From Botryosphaeria dothidea (taxonomy: Eukaryota > Ascomycota > Dothideomycetes > Botryosphaeriales > Botryosphaeriaceae), in assembly GCA_011503125.2 (NCBI GenBank), contig WWBZ02000062.1:1550001-1614000 (forward strand): a stretch of 64,000 nucleotides of DNA, read 5' to 3'. The position numbers and the translations under genes were made by a program. Shown here piece after piece: positions 9,873 to 19,816 of the stretch; the stretch's first letter is position 1, and each line of letters begins with the position of its first letter. The notes under the pieces were generated by a model. The model saw nothing but the letters and a program-made list of their open reading frames with translations, did no database searches and had not been told where the DNA came from.

Positions 9873-10332
9873 GCTGCAGGTTGTTGAGGTGGTGCAGTGG
9901 TGATTGCCGAATGTATGCACAGTGCTCGGTGTCCCAGTACGAGGAGTTTGGAGAAGGTTTACCAGGAATCAGATTTTAGCTTTGAAGTTAACGGTGACAG
10001 TCGTGGAATAAATGGAATGTTGCCATGAATTATATTTTAAGGCCTTCGTGCTGAGTGGCCAGAAAGATGACTTTGTTTCTGACCCAGCTTTGCTGATTTC
10101 AATATGGATATCATTTGCCCTTCTATGCCCGTATACCTCCCGGCTTTGGAAGACTCGTCGATCAGGACAAAACTGTAGGTGTCCCCATGGTAAGTGCATC
10201 TCATCGAGCGATGTCAGAACAGAATTCCTAAGGTTGCATTATTGAATCCAGTGTATTTCCGAAAAAAAAAAAAGAGCGACGGAGGGCAAGATATAAGGAA
10301 AAAGCTCAGAGGATGCAACTCAGTAACGCTTT
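9873..10332. other. Convergent 3' intergenic region
   Basis: About 460 bases lie between the stop of the Gly/His-rich gene and the stop of a minus-strand gene. There is an A12 run near 10262. No gene or repeat of note is seen. Confidence 0.45.
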
Positions 10333-11504
10333 TCATGTCAACGAAGTTTGCGAGGGTGAGTTCCCATCGAGCATCACTACGTCAGCTTCGACTTTCAGAG
10401 CTGCCTCTTGAGCAGCAAGACGATCCAGACGCTCCTTGCTCCTCTTGTTCCTTAAAGCTTTACAGCGCGCTCTTGTTAACTTCCCGTGAGTTCTCCACAT
10501 CGTAGCCAGCTGCTCCACAAGAGCATGTTTTGGCACATTCTGGAATGTGGACTTCCAGAAGCCGTCACCCATGACCACATCCACAAGATCCATCATCTCC
10601 TTCAATTCTGCCATAGCCCATTCATTCCTGCACCATGATTATATCAGCAAAAACAAGGAACAGAGAGTTCGAGAGATTCATCAACTCACACAAAACCTGT
10701 AGAGCAAAAGTCCATGAACGAGTACTCCAGTTCGCCCGTTTGCGGATCAAACGCATTCTTCCTAGTGTTTATACTCAATGGAAACTCTTTCGCGCACATG
10801 AAGCGCACCACCATGCTCATCGTTAATGTCTTTAGTCGTGAAGGCGGCCCCGACACGGTCTGGCTCGCATCCGCGCAAGCGTTCTTTTGGCCATGACCAT
10901 GGCGCTTCGGCAGATAGTACAACAGGCGCGAGCTTGAAAAAGATGGACCGGTCGGCCTTGTCCACTTCTTGGGGCTGACCCATTTGACATGCGGCTCCCA
11001 GGAAAACACAACGCTCAGGTGCTCCAGGCTTGGCAGGCAGTCGATGATGGCCTCGATGCTTTCCTCAAGGCGGTCGTGGAAGGTTTCCTCCCACTTTCTG
11101 TCGGCTATTTGCTCATCGGAGAGCAGCTCAAGCGTGAATCGGCGAAGATGGATGGCGAAGCAGCGGTTGTACGGGAGTGAGGCAAAGCTCCAGTAGAGCT
11201 CCTGTGATGGAGCTTCGATCGCTACGGACTGCGTGGACTTGTCGTAGACGGTACGAAAAAGCACCTCTTTGAGCTCATTATGCAATTGACGATTAGCGAG
11301 GAGGAGTCCTAGCAGCTGGGAGGGCTGGGTTGATGTTGCCGTGAGGTTGCGTAGGAGTGGTGGTGAGTGTCCGTCGAGATGCTGAGGCAGCGCCTTCTCT
11401 TCGTGGCGAGTCCACACATACTCCTCAAAGATAAGATCGCGCAATTCGCGCGGAAGCTCCAGAAATCTCGACGAACTCTGGAATGATGCGCAGCGGCTTG
11501 ACAT
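10333..11504 (-). CDS. LPRELRD-motif (F-box-like) fungal protein, copy 1
   Basis: There are two minus-strand exons, 11504–10690 and 10627–10333, with a 62-nt intron (donor GTGAGT, acceptor TGCAG), encoding 369 residues. Residues about 13–30 (FLELPRELRDLIFEEYVW) form the short helical LPxE(L/I)RxxI motif that opens a large set of fungal proteins often annotated as F-box-like. A central part carries the RCFAIHLRRFTLELL and CLPSLEHLSVVFSW segments, reminiscent of the degenerate repeat region in these proteins. The C-terminal exon is helical and charged. F-box-like proteins usually recruit substrates to SCF ubiquitin ligases, but that has not been shown for this subgroup. It sits beside two other proteins with the same opening motif (12087–13081, 13666–14234). 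The intron join is in phase and removes the TGA that would truncate exon 1. Confidence 0.75.
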
Positions 11505-12086
11505 GTTTGTACAGGCACCGGGATGGAACGTGTTGGCGGGCGGGAGGACCTTAAGGACCTCATGGGCAAGTTTCGAGAGGCGCAGGGAATCAATACTTTA
11601 GAGAATTTTTTTTTTACATCAGGGGAGTCAACATCCAAGGCTTGCTAGACCCTTTGCACTCTTATAAATGAGCTATGACTACTGCGATCCAAACTCTCTT
11701 GTAACTGCATTCACCCCAGGGCCCCCAACAGGCCTCTTAGACGAGATGCAGCCGCCTCTGTGCAGCGGATTGCCGACGAGGATACAAAGTATGGTTTGAC
11801 TTACGCACAAGGCCCACTCTCTGGATTTGGTTTGCGAGGCATGATGACTGAGCGGCCCAAGACTTGTCAAACCATCTTTATTTGTTGGGATTCCTGCTCT
11901 CACCAACGCCAAAAATATCCAAATGCACTATTGATGAATAGAAATGCTATCTCGTTTTCCTTCACCACTTTTACATCTTTCTGAGAATTCTCAATGTGAT
12001 ACTAAGAAAGCGCCTATGGCCTTTGGGTTCGGGCCCGTTTTAAGGTTTGATCTCGCGGCTCTTGCTTTACAGTTTCGCAGACTATT
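11505..12086. other. Intergenic region between two minus-strand genes
   Basis: About 580 bases form the upstream region of copy 1 and the downstream region of copy 2. Small ORFs on both strands have no support. Nothing else is seen. Confidence 0.4.
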
Positions 12087-13081
12087 TTAAGGTGGTTTCG
12101 ACCAGTTTTGCGCCTCATAAGTGGCCCAAAGAGTTATTAAGCTTTCCGTATAGAGAGGACTGTCCGGTTTTCCAGCCTTTTCCCAAGCCTGGTAGACCCT
12201 GATGAAGAAGTCCCTTTGCCAACGATATTGCGGGACCCTTTTGGAATATTCTCGGGTCTTGAACCATGCCTCGTACCAAGAGCTGTACTAAAGTTAGCCC
12301 TCTATCATACATAAACGTTCTTTCAATCAAGAACTTACAGGAATTGACGATCAAAAGCGCTTTGTTCCTTGACATGAAAAGTTCCGGTCGAATTCTTCAC
12401 TGAGACTTTCCCGGAGTGTTGCCAATAGTATGGAAAGTCTCTGTGAAATGCAGCCTTATATATACGGAGACTGGTATTGCTTGAGGGTGTATATTCCAGA
12501 AAGCGAGACTCGGAGAATCCGCAGTGCAAATGTCGGGGCACACGGGAGACGCCGTCCTCGCAATAGTCGACCAAAACTGTCAGCGACTCCAAAGCGGGCA
12601 ATCGAGAAATGCACTCCTCAATCACATATATCATTTGGGCATCCATATCTGTCCTCGTCCTTGTCAGAATTGTCCGCTTCTGCATCATTTTCTCCGATAT
12701 GCTCAGATGAAGTTCGAGACGGCGGAGGCGACTTTTGACGTAGTCCGGTACAGCGTCGAGTTGCAGAACAGGCCAGAAATGCCACTTGGCTTCCATGAAA
12801 AACCATTCGGCAACGGGCTTGTGAATCAAAAATGCCGTTTCGCGGTAGACAGCATCCTCGTACTCCTCCTTGATTTGGTGGTTTACGAACATGAGCGAGG
12901 TGTTTCGACACCATTTATTGAGGTGGAGGTTGGCCATATGCGGTGTATCAATTGTGAAGCCACGTTCACGAGAGACAACTACGCTTTCGTGGTGATTCTT
13001 TATGAAGTTTCCATAGATGATGTCCCGAATCTCCCGGGGAACTTCGAGGATTTTGGATGGAGCATCGGAAATGGCGGCCAT
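12087..13081 (-). CDS. LPREIRD-motif (F-box-like) fungal protein, copy 2
   Basis: There are two minus-strand exons, 13081–12339 and 12282–12087, with a 56-nt intron (donor GTAAGT, branch GCTAAC, acceptor TACAG), encoding 312 residues. The opening motif is ILEVPREIRDIIYGNFI at about residues 10–26. Further on are an aromatic segment around AEWFFMEAKWHFWPVL and the leucine-patterned RLRRLELHL and RLPALESLTVLVDY, which parallel RRFTLELL and CLPSLEHLSVVF in copy 1. Exon 2 is aromatic and basic (SWYEAWFKTREYSKR...), with good coding character only in the spliced frame. I chose ATG 13081, just ahead of the motif; an in-frame ATG at 13114 is possible. The function is unknown; the paralogy with copy 1 is my inference from motif order. 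Confidence 0.72.
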
Positions 13082-13665
13082 GACGGAGGAGTTGCAACGC
13101 AAAAAACTTATCATAGAAGAAATATACACTAGGTGAGCGTTCAAGAGACACTTCAATTTGTAATTCAAGAGCAGGAATACATAATATTTGCCTGGGCGAC
13201 CCAAATTGTGAACCATGGTACCTCGAAGCCTACGTAAAAACTCCACCACGTTCCCACGGTACCGAATTCCCTAGCCACCTACTTGTGAGCCGCAGATAAT
13301 TGATTATAATTATAACAATAGACTGGTTATGCTTAATTTTATATACACTAATGCCAGGCTTCTGAAGTTATCGGACCTTCCAGGGCAGTTGCTCAGTACC
13401 TGATGAAACGTCTCTCCACCAACTGCAAGTGAGGAATAAGTGAAAAGAAATGTTGAAGCCTGAAAAACGAAATTTTAGCAATTTTAACAGGGTACCGCCA
13501 AACCTGATCCAATATTCGAGTTCTGCCTAGACCCTGAGATCTCGCCTTTGCCCGCAACCGCTAACGTATAAGAGTGAGCAGCAAAGAATCACCAGAGGAT
13601 TATAGCTTTGCTCCGATGAATATTTCCGCGCTGTCTCTGCAGGATACCAGCCGCCCAACCACTTA
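13082..13665. promoter_or_regulatory. Divergent intergenic region between copies 2 and 3
   Basis: About 580 bases, AT-richer than the coding neighbours, contain a TTATAATTATAA stretch near 13300–13315 and a TATATAC near 13340. The region presumably drives both divergent genes. No specific element can be assigned. Confidence 0.35.
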
Positions 13666-14234
13666 ATGGACCACACAATGAGCCGTGACGACTTCTTCCC
13701 CGACATACTTGAGGAGCACCAGGGTACCATTATCAGCCTCTACAATGGCCGAATCCGCCCTAATTGGCGGATTCGCTCGCGGGGAATCGAACCAGCTGGA
13801 TCTCAGTTAACTCCCAGCCCAACAGATAATCGCAGTGAACAGGATTGTGGCCCCGGCTACTGCCATCTTTTGGACCTCCCGCGAGAGATCAGGGATATCA
13901 TCCACGCGATTGTGACTCAAGACGCCTTCGAAGGAACCTCCACAGAAACAGACTCGGTCTCAATTTCTACACAGTCCAGGAGCACAAAAGGCACTCGAGC
14001 TCTTGGTGAGGACATTGTTAAAATCTTTTCATATATTTTCATATAGAGGCCTCGACAGAAACCATGACAGAGACCGGCTTATCAGAAAACGCATATAAAC
14101 AATGGATATTCCACGGAAAACCCTTTGAGGAAAATACTGAAGCGGAAGGATTGAACAAAGAAGGTAGAGCTTTTGCCGACCTGCGGAGGTTCTCTAAATA
14201 TCCACCAATTCCTAGGATCGTAATGGATTGGTAG
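13666..14234 (+). CDS. Short LPREIRD-motif protein, copy 3 (probably truncated)
   Basis: There are two exons, 13666–14005 and 14047–14234, with a very short 41-nt intron (GTGAGG...ATATAG), encoding 175 residues. The spliced frame runs through exon 2 to TAG at 14232; unspliced it would stop at 14046. The motif LLDLPREIRDIIHAIVTQD lies about residue 68 and is preceded by an unrelated acidic N-terminal part. After the motif the protein ends quickly and lacks the leucine-patterned middle seen in copies 1 and 2, so it is either a truncated relative or a gene with further exons I cannot place. The 41-nt intron is at the lower limit for filamentous ascomycetes, which weakens the model. A perfect inverted repeat lies within exon 1 at 13750–13775. 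Confidence 0.5.
13750..13775. repeat. Short perfect inverted repeat (10-bp arms)
   Basis: CGAATCCGCC at 13750–13759 and its exact reverse complement at 13766–13775 are separated by six bases. It lies inside exon 1 of the short LPREIRD-motif gene, and could be a small hairpin or a remnant of an element end. Confidence 0.6.
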
Positions 14235-14706
14235 ACTCATATATTGCATGCTGAGGGCTGATGTATTGGAATAGATCAGGTTGGAAAAGAGGAGCCTAGA
14301 GAAACGACGGGTTGCCTGCTGTGAGCAATTCTCTCCTGTTGGACAATGCTCGATATTTAGAATTCCAGGCTAAATCTTTTGATGTGCCATGTCCAAATAA
14401 GAAGAAGAACTAGCTTGGTACCCGGTAAGCCGTCATATCCGCTTTGGTGAAGTGCGCTTGTTGCAGCCCATTTGCGTGACAACACGTGATAACTCCCAAG
14501 AGATGGGAAATTTGCCTGGTGTGCTTGAGTAGATTTAATTGCTTCACCGATAAAATAAGAAGCGGTGTGGAGTCAACACACCATCCAGGGTGAACGCATG
14601 TCGCGCTATCCTACCGGTAGTCGGCAATACGTTTTCTGCCCCTCCACCATCACCTTCCTTCATTCTACAGCTGAACTTTCCTGACGTAACACTGAACACG
14701 AACGAC
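14235..14706. other. Upstream region of family X copy 1
   Basis: About 470 bases, fairly AT-rich. The frame of family X copy 1 is open upstream to an ATG at 14590, but the paralog alignment does not support that extension. No other feature is seen. Confidence 0.4.
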
Positions 14707-15633
14707 ATGGACCTAAATATGCTCCCGAGTCCCGACGAGTTACCTGCGGCGTCGGGTAACGTCGAGCGCCTTCTGGAGCTTTTCCGACTCCACATGGAAT
14801 CCCTACCACCGTTCTTCGCATCATACCACATAAAGGAAAGCCATGTCACGGAAAAGACTTTCAGGAGCTTCCTCGAAACCATAGATTCTGACGAAAACCT
14901 CAGCAAATGGGTTAACGAACAAGCGTCGTAAGCTTAGCGACCTCTGATGCGAAGAATCAGCCAGAGCTCCAGGACACTGACTGCGTACTCTCACAGATTC
15001 AACTACTACCCTGACCTCTCTCTGCTCAGCTGGATCAGCCGGACCGAACTACAAACTCTTGTGGCTGATCAATTTGCGGCCCTGGTTGACCAGAAAATCC
15101 ACGACATCCAGGCGCGGCACCCTCGCACGAGACTTGCAGAACTCGTGAAGGAATGTGATCCCGAAGACGTCATAGACACGAAGAACGACGGCCAAATCCA
15201 CCCGTCCAAGCAGTGGCGCATCGACGGCTGCCGGAATCCGTCCGTCGTCCTCGACGTCTGCGCCTACAACTCGCCCGCGGCTTCCGAGATCTCGACACGC
15301 GCGGCCAAGCTGCTCGACAAGAAGCGTGGGGAGATCGGCACGTACGTCTCGATCGAGCTGGACGCGTCGTCGCCGGCCCGCTTTGGATTCATCAGGGTCT
15401 GGCGGTTCGATCGCAACCGCGCCAGGCGGACGGTCGTTGGACGCAGGTTCTTGAACAAGAATGGCACCTCTCCGATTGGAGGTGTTGCGCTGAGGCTGGA
15501 CAGGGTCTTCCGGCCAGCCCAGAGAGAAGGCGTGCAAGTTCATGGGATCGATGACGCAGTTCTGAAGGAGAGGGTCTTTGTTGGATACCAAGAGCTTGCC
15601 GACATGGTAAAGAAGGCGCAGGAGCACTGCTAA
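14707..15633 (+). CDS. Family X protein, copy 1 (unnamed paralogous family)
   Basis: There are two exons, 14707–14927 and 14997–15633, with a 69-nt intron (GTAAGC, branch ACTGAC, TCACAG), encoding 285 residues. The N-terminal block ERLLELFRLH...TEKTFRSFLETID...LSKWV is followed, right after the intron, by FNYYPDLSLLSWI and the helix LVADQFAALVDQKIHDIQARHPRTR. The C-terminal domain contains CRNPSVVLDVCAYNSPA, IRVWRFDRN and the end block DDAVLKERVFVGYQELADMVKKAQE. The gene at 41573–42587 has the same blocks in the same order and the same intron position and phase, which strongly supports both models. I do not recognise the family; no catalytic triad, membrane segment or targeting signal is obvious. 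The alternative start at 14590 adds 39 residues absent from the paralog. Confidence 0.82.
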
Positions 15634-16065
15634 GCAATCACCTGTCAGAGGAGAGATGCTTGAGGCACTTCAAGAATTGGACTGTGGTAGGAGCAGCAAA
15701 GCCTCGGACATAATGGGCGCTCTCAATCGTAGAAGAAGGCGCCAGAGACTTACATCTGCAAGGAAATGCTCATCTTTATAGTAGCGTACCAGGAGGGCAA
15801 CTGTTGATGTGTACATTACGGAGCGGATTAATAGCGGGACCGGGACTATGGCAAGTTAAAGTCCGATTCAATGAGATAATCAAGGGAAACGGAGCCATGG
15901 TGCTGTTCTGGCGCAATTCGAAGCAGACACGCTGCTTATGAAGTTGGGCGCCTACCATATGCACTCGCAACTTGCTACTGACAGCCTCCATCAACACCAC
16001 AGCCCAAAGAGACCAGGAGGACGCCCGACATCCAGCAGATATAGGCCTCTGCGCCTGCAAGTGCC
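15634..16065. other. Intergenic region between family X copy 1 and its decayed copy
   Basis: About 430 bases with no supported ORF; the minus-strand ORF at 15776–16087 has no recognisable character. Nothing else is seen. Confidence 0.4.
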
Positions 16066-16966
16066 TTGATAAAGGAAGCAGTCGCAAAGCGCCTCATGGG
16101 ACTTTTCCGTTCCTATTGTGATGAAGAGCACCTATTCACCGATTATACTGTGTACGAGGGAAAGGTGTGTCTAAAGAGGCCTAGAAGAGGGTTCTTGAAG
16201 TATCAGAAGAAGGCGATAGGAATTTGTGGATCGGGGTCCTTGCGAAGTCTATGTAAGCGGCGGTGCTACCAGATCATCATCTTTTGCACAACTACCGCCA
16301 GTCAGTTCATTTCAACAGATGCGATTGGTATCCAAACGGCGTCTCCAGATTCTTTGAGCACCCAAGCTACAGCGCCAATTTGCATGTTGCTCCAGTGACC
16401 TCGTCGAATTGAAAGAAACTCAAAGCGATCGACGATCAACATCTTTTCAGTGGACCTCAGTACACTTATCCATTGCTATGGCAGCATCACCCAGGCCCAG
16501 ATCCAGAATCGCCGTTTCTTCCCGTCGCTCCAGGAACACGTTCATGTACATCCAAGCCCGTCATTCATCCTGGATGTTTGCGGCGAAGGCAGCACCTGAA
16601 AAGCGGCATGCTCGTGGCGTACTTCATTATCGAACCCTCACCTGGAGACGTAGTACAGGATGCGAGTATCAGTCTCTGGAAGTACTATCCTAGAAGGCCA
16701 AGATGAACGGTATACGGCTGGACTTTTGGAGGGCGAATGGCTCGGTGCTGCTTGGTAGGCTTGCGATACGTGTGCGTTAGCTTCTGAAGCCGACAAAACT
16801 GATCCCGAAGGTTCCCTTGGGCTACTTGGATGTCAGCGTTTTGGATGAGAGAATTTCTGTTGGATGTAGGTGGTTATGGGAAAGCAGTGACATTGTAGCA
16901 AGAGCTCAGAAGAAAGCTCTCCAAGAGATGGAATGGGCGAAGAAACCGAGTTTGGAGGCAGCATAG
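16066..16966 (+). pseudogene. Decayed family X copy
   Basis: Pieces of the family X protein occur in the correct order but in different frames. AKRLMGLFRSYCDEEHLFTDY near 16085–16150 matches the ERLLELFRLH...PFFASY block. SPSFILDVCGEGST at 16555–16596 matches NPSVVLDVC and is then stopped by TGA at 16597. KSGMLVAYFIIEPSPG...SISLWKYYP up to 16703, in another frame, matches GTYVSIELD...IRVWRF. DVSVLDERISVG...DIVARAQKKA, ending with TAG at 16964–16966, matches DDAVLKERVFVG...DMVKKAQE. The NYY block and middle helix are not recognisable. The copy lies about 430 bases downstream of family X copy 1 in the same orientation, so tandem duplication followed by decay is the simplest reading. Confidence 0.72.
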
Positions 16967-18322
16967 TCAATGCTGTGAAGTCACCAAAGCATAAAGGTCA
17001 CGGATTCACAGACAGAAGAGAGGGAAATGATTCCCTTGGGGCCTATTGCTTCGCTGGATTTACAGTAGAGACGAAGAGAATTTTACTCGTCGCACACGCC
17101 ATACCAAAACTCACGAACTTCTGCCAGCTTCTACGCTTCTGAGTATAAAACAGAGTAGAACTCATCTCAAAACTTCTTCATGTTCTATTCCATTGCTCTA
17201 CTGCATTCCCGTGTTGTGTTCTCAGATGGAACCCGTATGCCGTATCTCACATCCGACGGAGCACTGAGCATCACGCCACATATCGTCCTAGCCGAGACGG
17301 TTGTCCAGGACCCTTCACCTCAGTAATCCTTGAGTAATCACCTGCCCTTAGTTCTTCAGCTATCGTTTCAGAACCACTGGCATTCCCCACCAAGCATTGG
17401 CATGGCGGGCACAGAAAGAAGAAGGTAGCGTTCAAAGCCACAATATCATGGTCTTCGGGGTGATATTACTAGGAATGGAACGTTCCGTGCGGTGTCACGA
17501 CATCGCGCGCGCGGTCATGTGGGCCGTGAATGGTAAGTGGAAGCGCTCGAAATTGTCAAGGAGCAGGCACGCAACGACGGCAGAGGTTGTTGAGTGGCTA
17601 GCGGTGAGCGGAGTGGAGCGGAGCGAGACAGAAACAGGGGTGGAGCGCGGGCAGACCGTTGACGGAGCTGGACGGCAGCGATACGGATGGACGGGTAGCG
17701 GAGCAAGACCAGGTTCGGCTAGAGAAGGTGTTGATATCGGTAGATGCGCAGGGCAGGAAGACTATGTGCTGAGCAGACCGATGGTGGGGATAGAGGAGCC
17801 CAAGGACGTGGAATTGGCATGGCGATCTGCAAGCCATGTGAAGGATGAAAGGGAAAATACGAGACATATCTCGAGATGTATTACTTGCTCGTCTTGCCTT
17901 TTCGCGCATATGCTCCTCGGAAGCGTCTTTGCATGGAACAGCCAATAGCATCTGCCGTCGCAAGCCGAAGCAGCCATCCACCTGCAAACACGCCACTTTC
18001 ACTCTTGGGAGCTCTCGAGATTGCCCGTCACCGTATCACATCGACGCTTATACCATTGCACGCTGACATAGGTTGCTGTCAGCACCCAGCCGTCACAGCG
18101 GGTCCGTCGAGAATCCAGACCGTTGATCAACCGGAACAGCCCGGCGGCGTGCGGAGAATATTCCGGACCCCGGGGGGCGATCAATCAATCAATATATTTG
18201 CAGCGAGCTGGAAATGCACTGCAGACCCTCAGCTGGCATGTTCGTAGAATGCCGTCGTATACAGGCCGCAGAACGGAGTGCCGAGAGCAGAGTTTTGCGG
18301 TGGTGACAATTGGGTGGGGACA

Positions 18323-18330
18323 TTAAAGTA
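18323..18330 (+). promoter_or_regulatory. TTAAAG-type candidate WOPR binding site (distal)
   Basis: TTAAAGTA matches the TTAAAGTTT motif reported for Wor1 at the first seven bases. The site lies about 13.7 kb upstream of the WOPR gene. A match this short is expected by chance in 15 kb, so it is only a candidate. Confidence 0.15.
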
Positions 18331-18763
18331 CATAGGCTTTCACGTATTTGGATATGCGGACCGGACCGCTCTGCTGCCTGAGAGTCTGCGGGGTGACTTG
18401 AAAGACTGCTGATTGGGCTGGGGGAACAGGAGACATTGCATTGATTCTCCGGCATCGTACGGGCAAGGCTGAGGGCGTTAGAGTTGAAGATGAGATGGAG
18501 GTTGCTGTGTTCTGGGACCTGAGCCCAAGGCAGCGGAGCGCTGGTGTCTCAGTGTCTCTCGATGGCGGCTGCTGTCATCCTCTCAGCCCAACCGAGTTTC
18601 GCTGGCCTTACCATCTCAAATTAATGACGCGCCTCATCTTTGCGGTCGGTGCGCAAAAGCAAAGTTCGCGCCCAACGCTTGCCCCACGACTCCGCACTGC
18701 AGAAGTGGTGTCTGTCTATTCGAAATTCTGGTCGGCCTGAAACCGTCCATCGGCCCATGCCTT

Positions 18764-18780
18764 CCCCCCCCCCCCCCCCC
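18764..18780. repeat. Poly-C tract (17 C)
   Basis: An uninterrupted run of 17 cytosines is followed by CCTCCC-type pyrimidines. It is a homopolymer in the gene-poor region, prone to length change. Confidence 0.9.
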
Positions 18781-19808
18781 TCCCTCCCTTCCAAGACGGC
18801 GCCAAAAACAGCCACCATCGATGATGCGCCCGCCTGCAGGTGCGTCAGGGAATCCCCGATCAGCCCAGCGCAAAGACAAAATTGGTGGTGAAAATAGTCA
18901 AGGGCGAAACTCAAGTGCTGGTGCTCCGTGCTCGCTCTTCCTCTCTCCATGATGCTCCACTGCATCCGTGCTCCACCGTCCATGCTCCGTTCCCCTTACC
19001 CCGTGCTCCAACACATCCCAAGAAGAGCAACTCGCATGGCCCCACCCATCCATGACAAGAAAGATGCATCCTGCTCTCGTTGCCCTCGAGCGCTTCCCCA
19101 ACTCATGCCGACGCACCGTCCCTGTCGAACTGCCGAACCACAGTTCCCGGTCCACCGCGACTCATGCCCTCCATCCCTCCAGGCCGTCGCCCCAAACGGC
19201 CGCGTCCGTGTGTTGCAAAAGCCAACTTGGTGACAGCGTGCACATCCATGGCAGCATGCGGGACGGAAAAAGGCGGACACCAAAAAGCGAACACACGGAC
19301 TCTCTCGCCAGCGCGACGGTCCAAGTCAGGACGGGCAAGCAAGCAGCAAGGCCAACCGCAACAAGACTCGCACATAGCCGTCTCTCTCTCCTCGGCCTGC
19401 CTAACGATCCAGCCTGCTCGGTCGATTTTCAGGCGCCCCAGAACGGCCGTAGCGCCACCACACAAATCCACACGTGCAAACCACCCCTCCCCTTCGCATT
19501 CCCTTCTGGCCTCCCCCATGTCAATCATGCTCCCCCTTCGATGATCGCCACCCACAGACCACGGACACACATCGTCCCTCCCCCAATATCCGCATCGTCG
19601 CCACCGCCTTCGAAGCACAACTGCCGAACGCCAAGGGCAGATTGAAAACCCAAAAGAACCCTGGATCGCGCGCTCTGTCCACCTTACCCTCCAATCAAGC
19701 TACAACGCCGCGGCGGCAACGGCAAAGGCGTCCCTCGCATCACCGCCCGCCGCTGCTACTGGACCGGCTCCAGATGCCTTCGACGATCGCATTTTTTAGC
19801 AACTGCCG

Positions 19809-19816
19809 AACTTTAA
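19809..19816 (-). promoter_or_regulatory. TTAAAGTT candidate WOPR binding site
   Basis: AACTTTAA on the plus strand is TTAAAGTT on the minus strand, matching eight of the nine bases of the TTAAAGTTT motif known for Wor1-type WOPR proteins. It lies about 12 kb upstream of the WOPR gene in the window, so autoregulation is conceivable. Single occurrence; chance match not excluded. Confidence 0.22.

Noticed and set aside
13783..13793. tRNA B-box-like GGTTCGATTCC on the minus strand
   Set aside because: The flanking bases cannot form a T-arm stem, and no A box or acceptor stem is found at the right distance; it lies in a coding exon.
18968..19645. 225-codon plus-strand ORF in the gene-poor region
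   Set aside because: Pro/Ser/His/Thr-rich, no domain, and equally long antisense frames are present.
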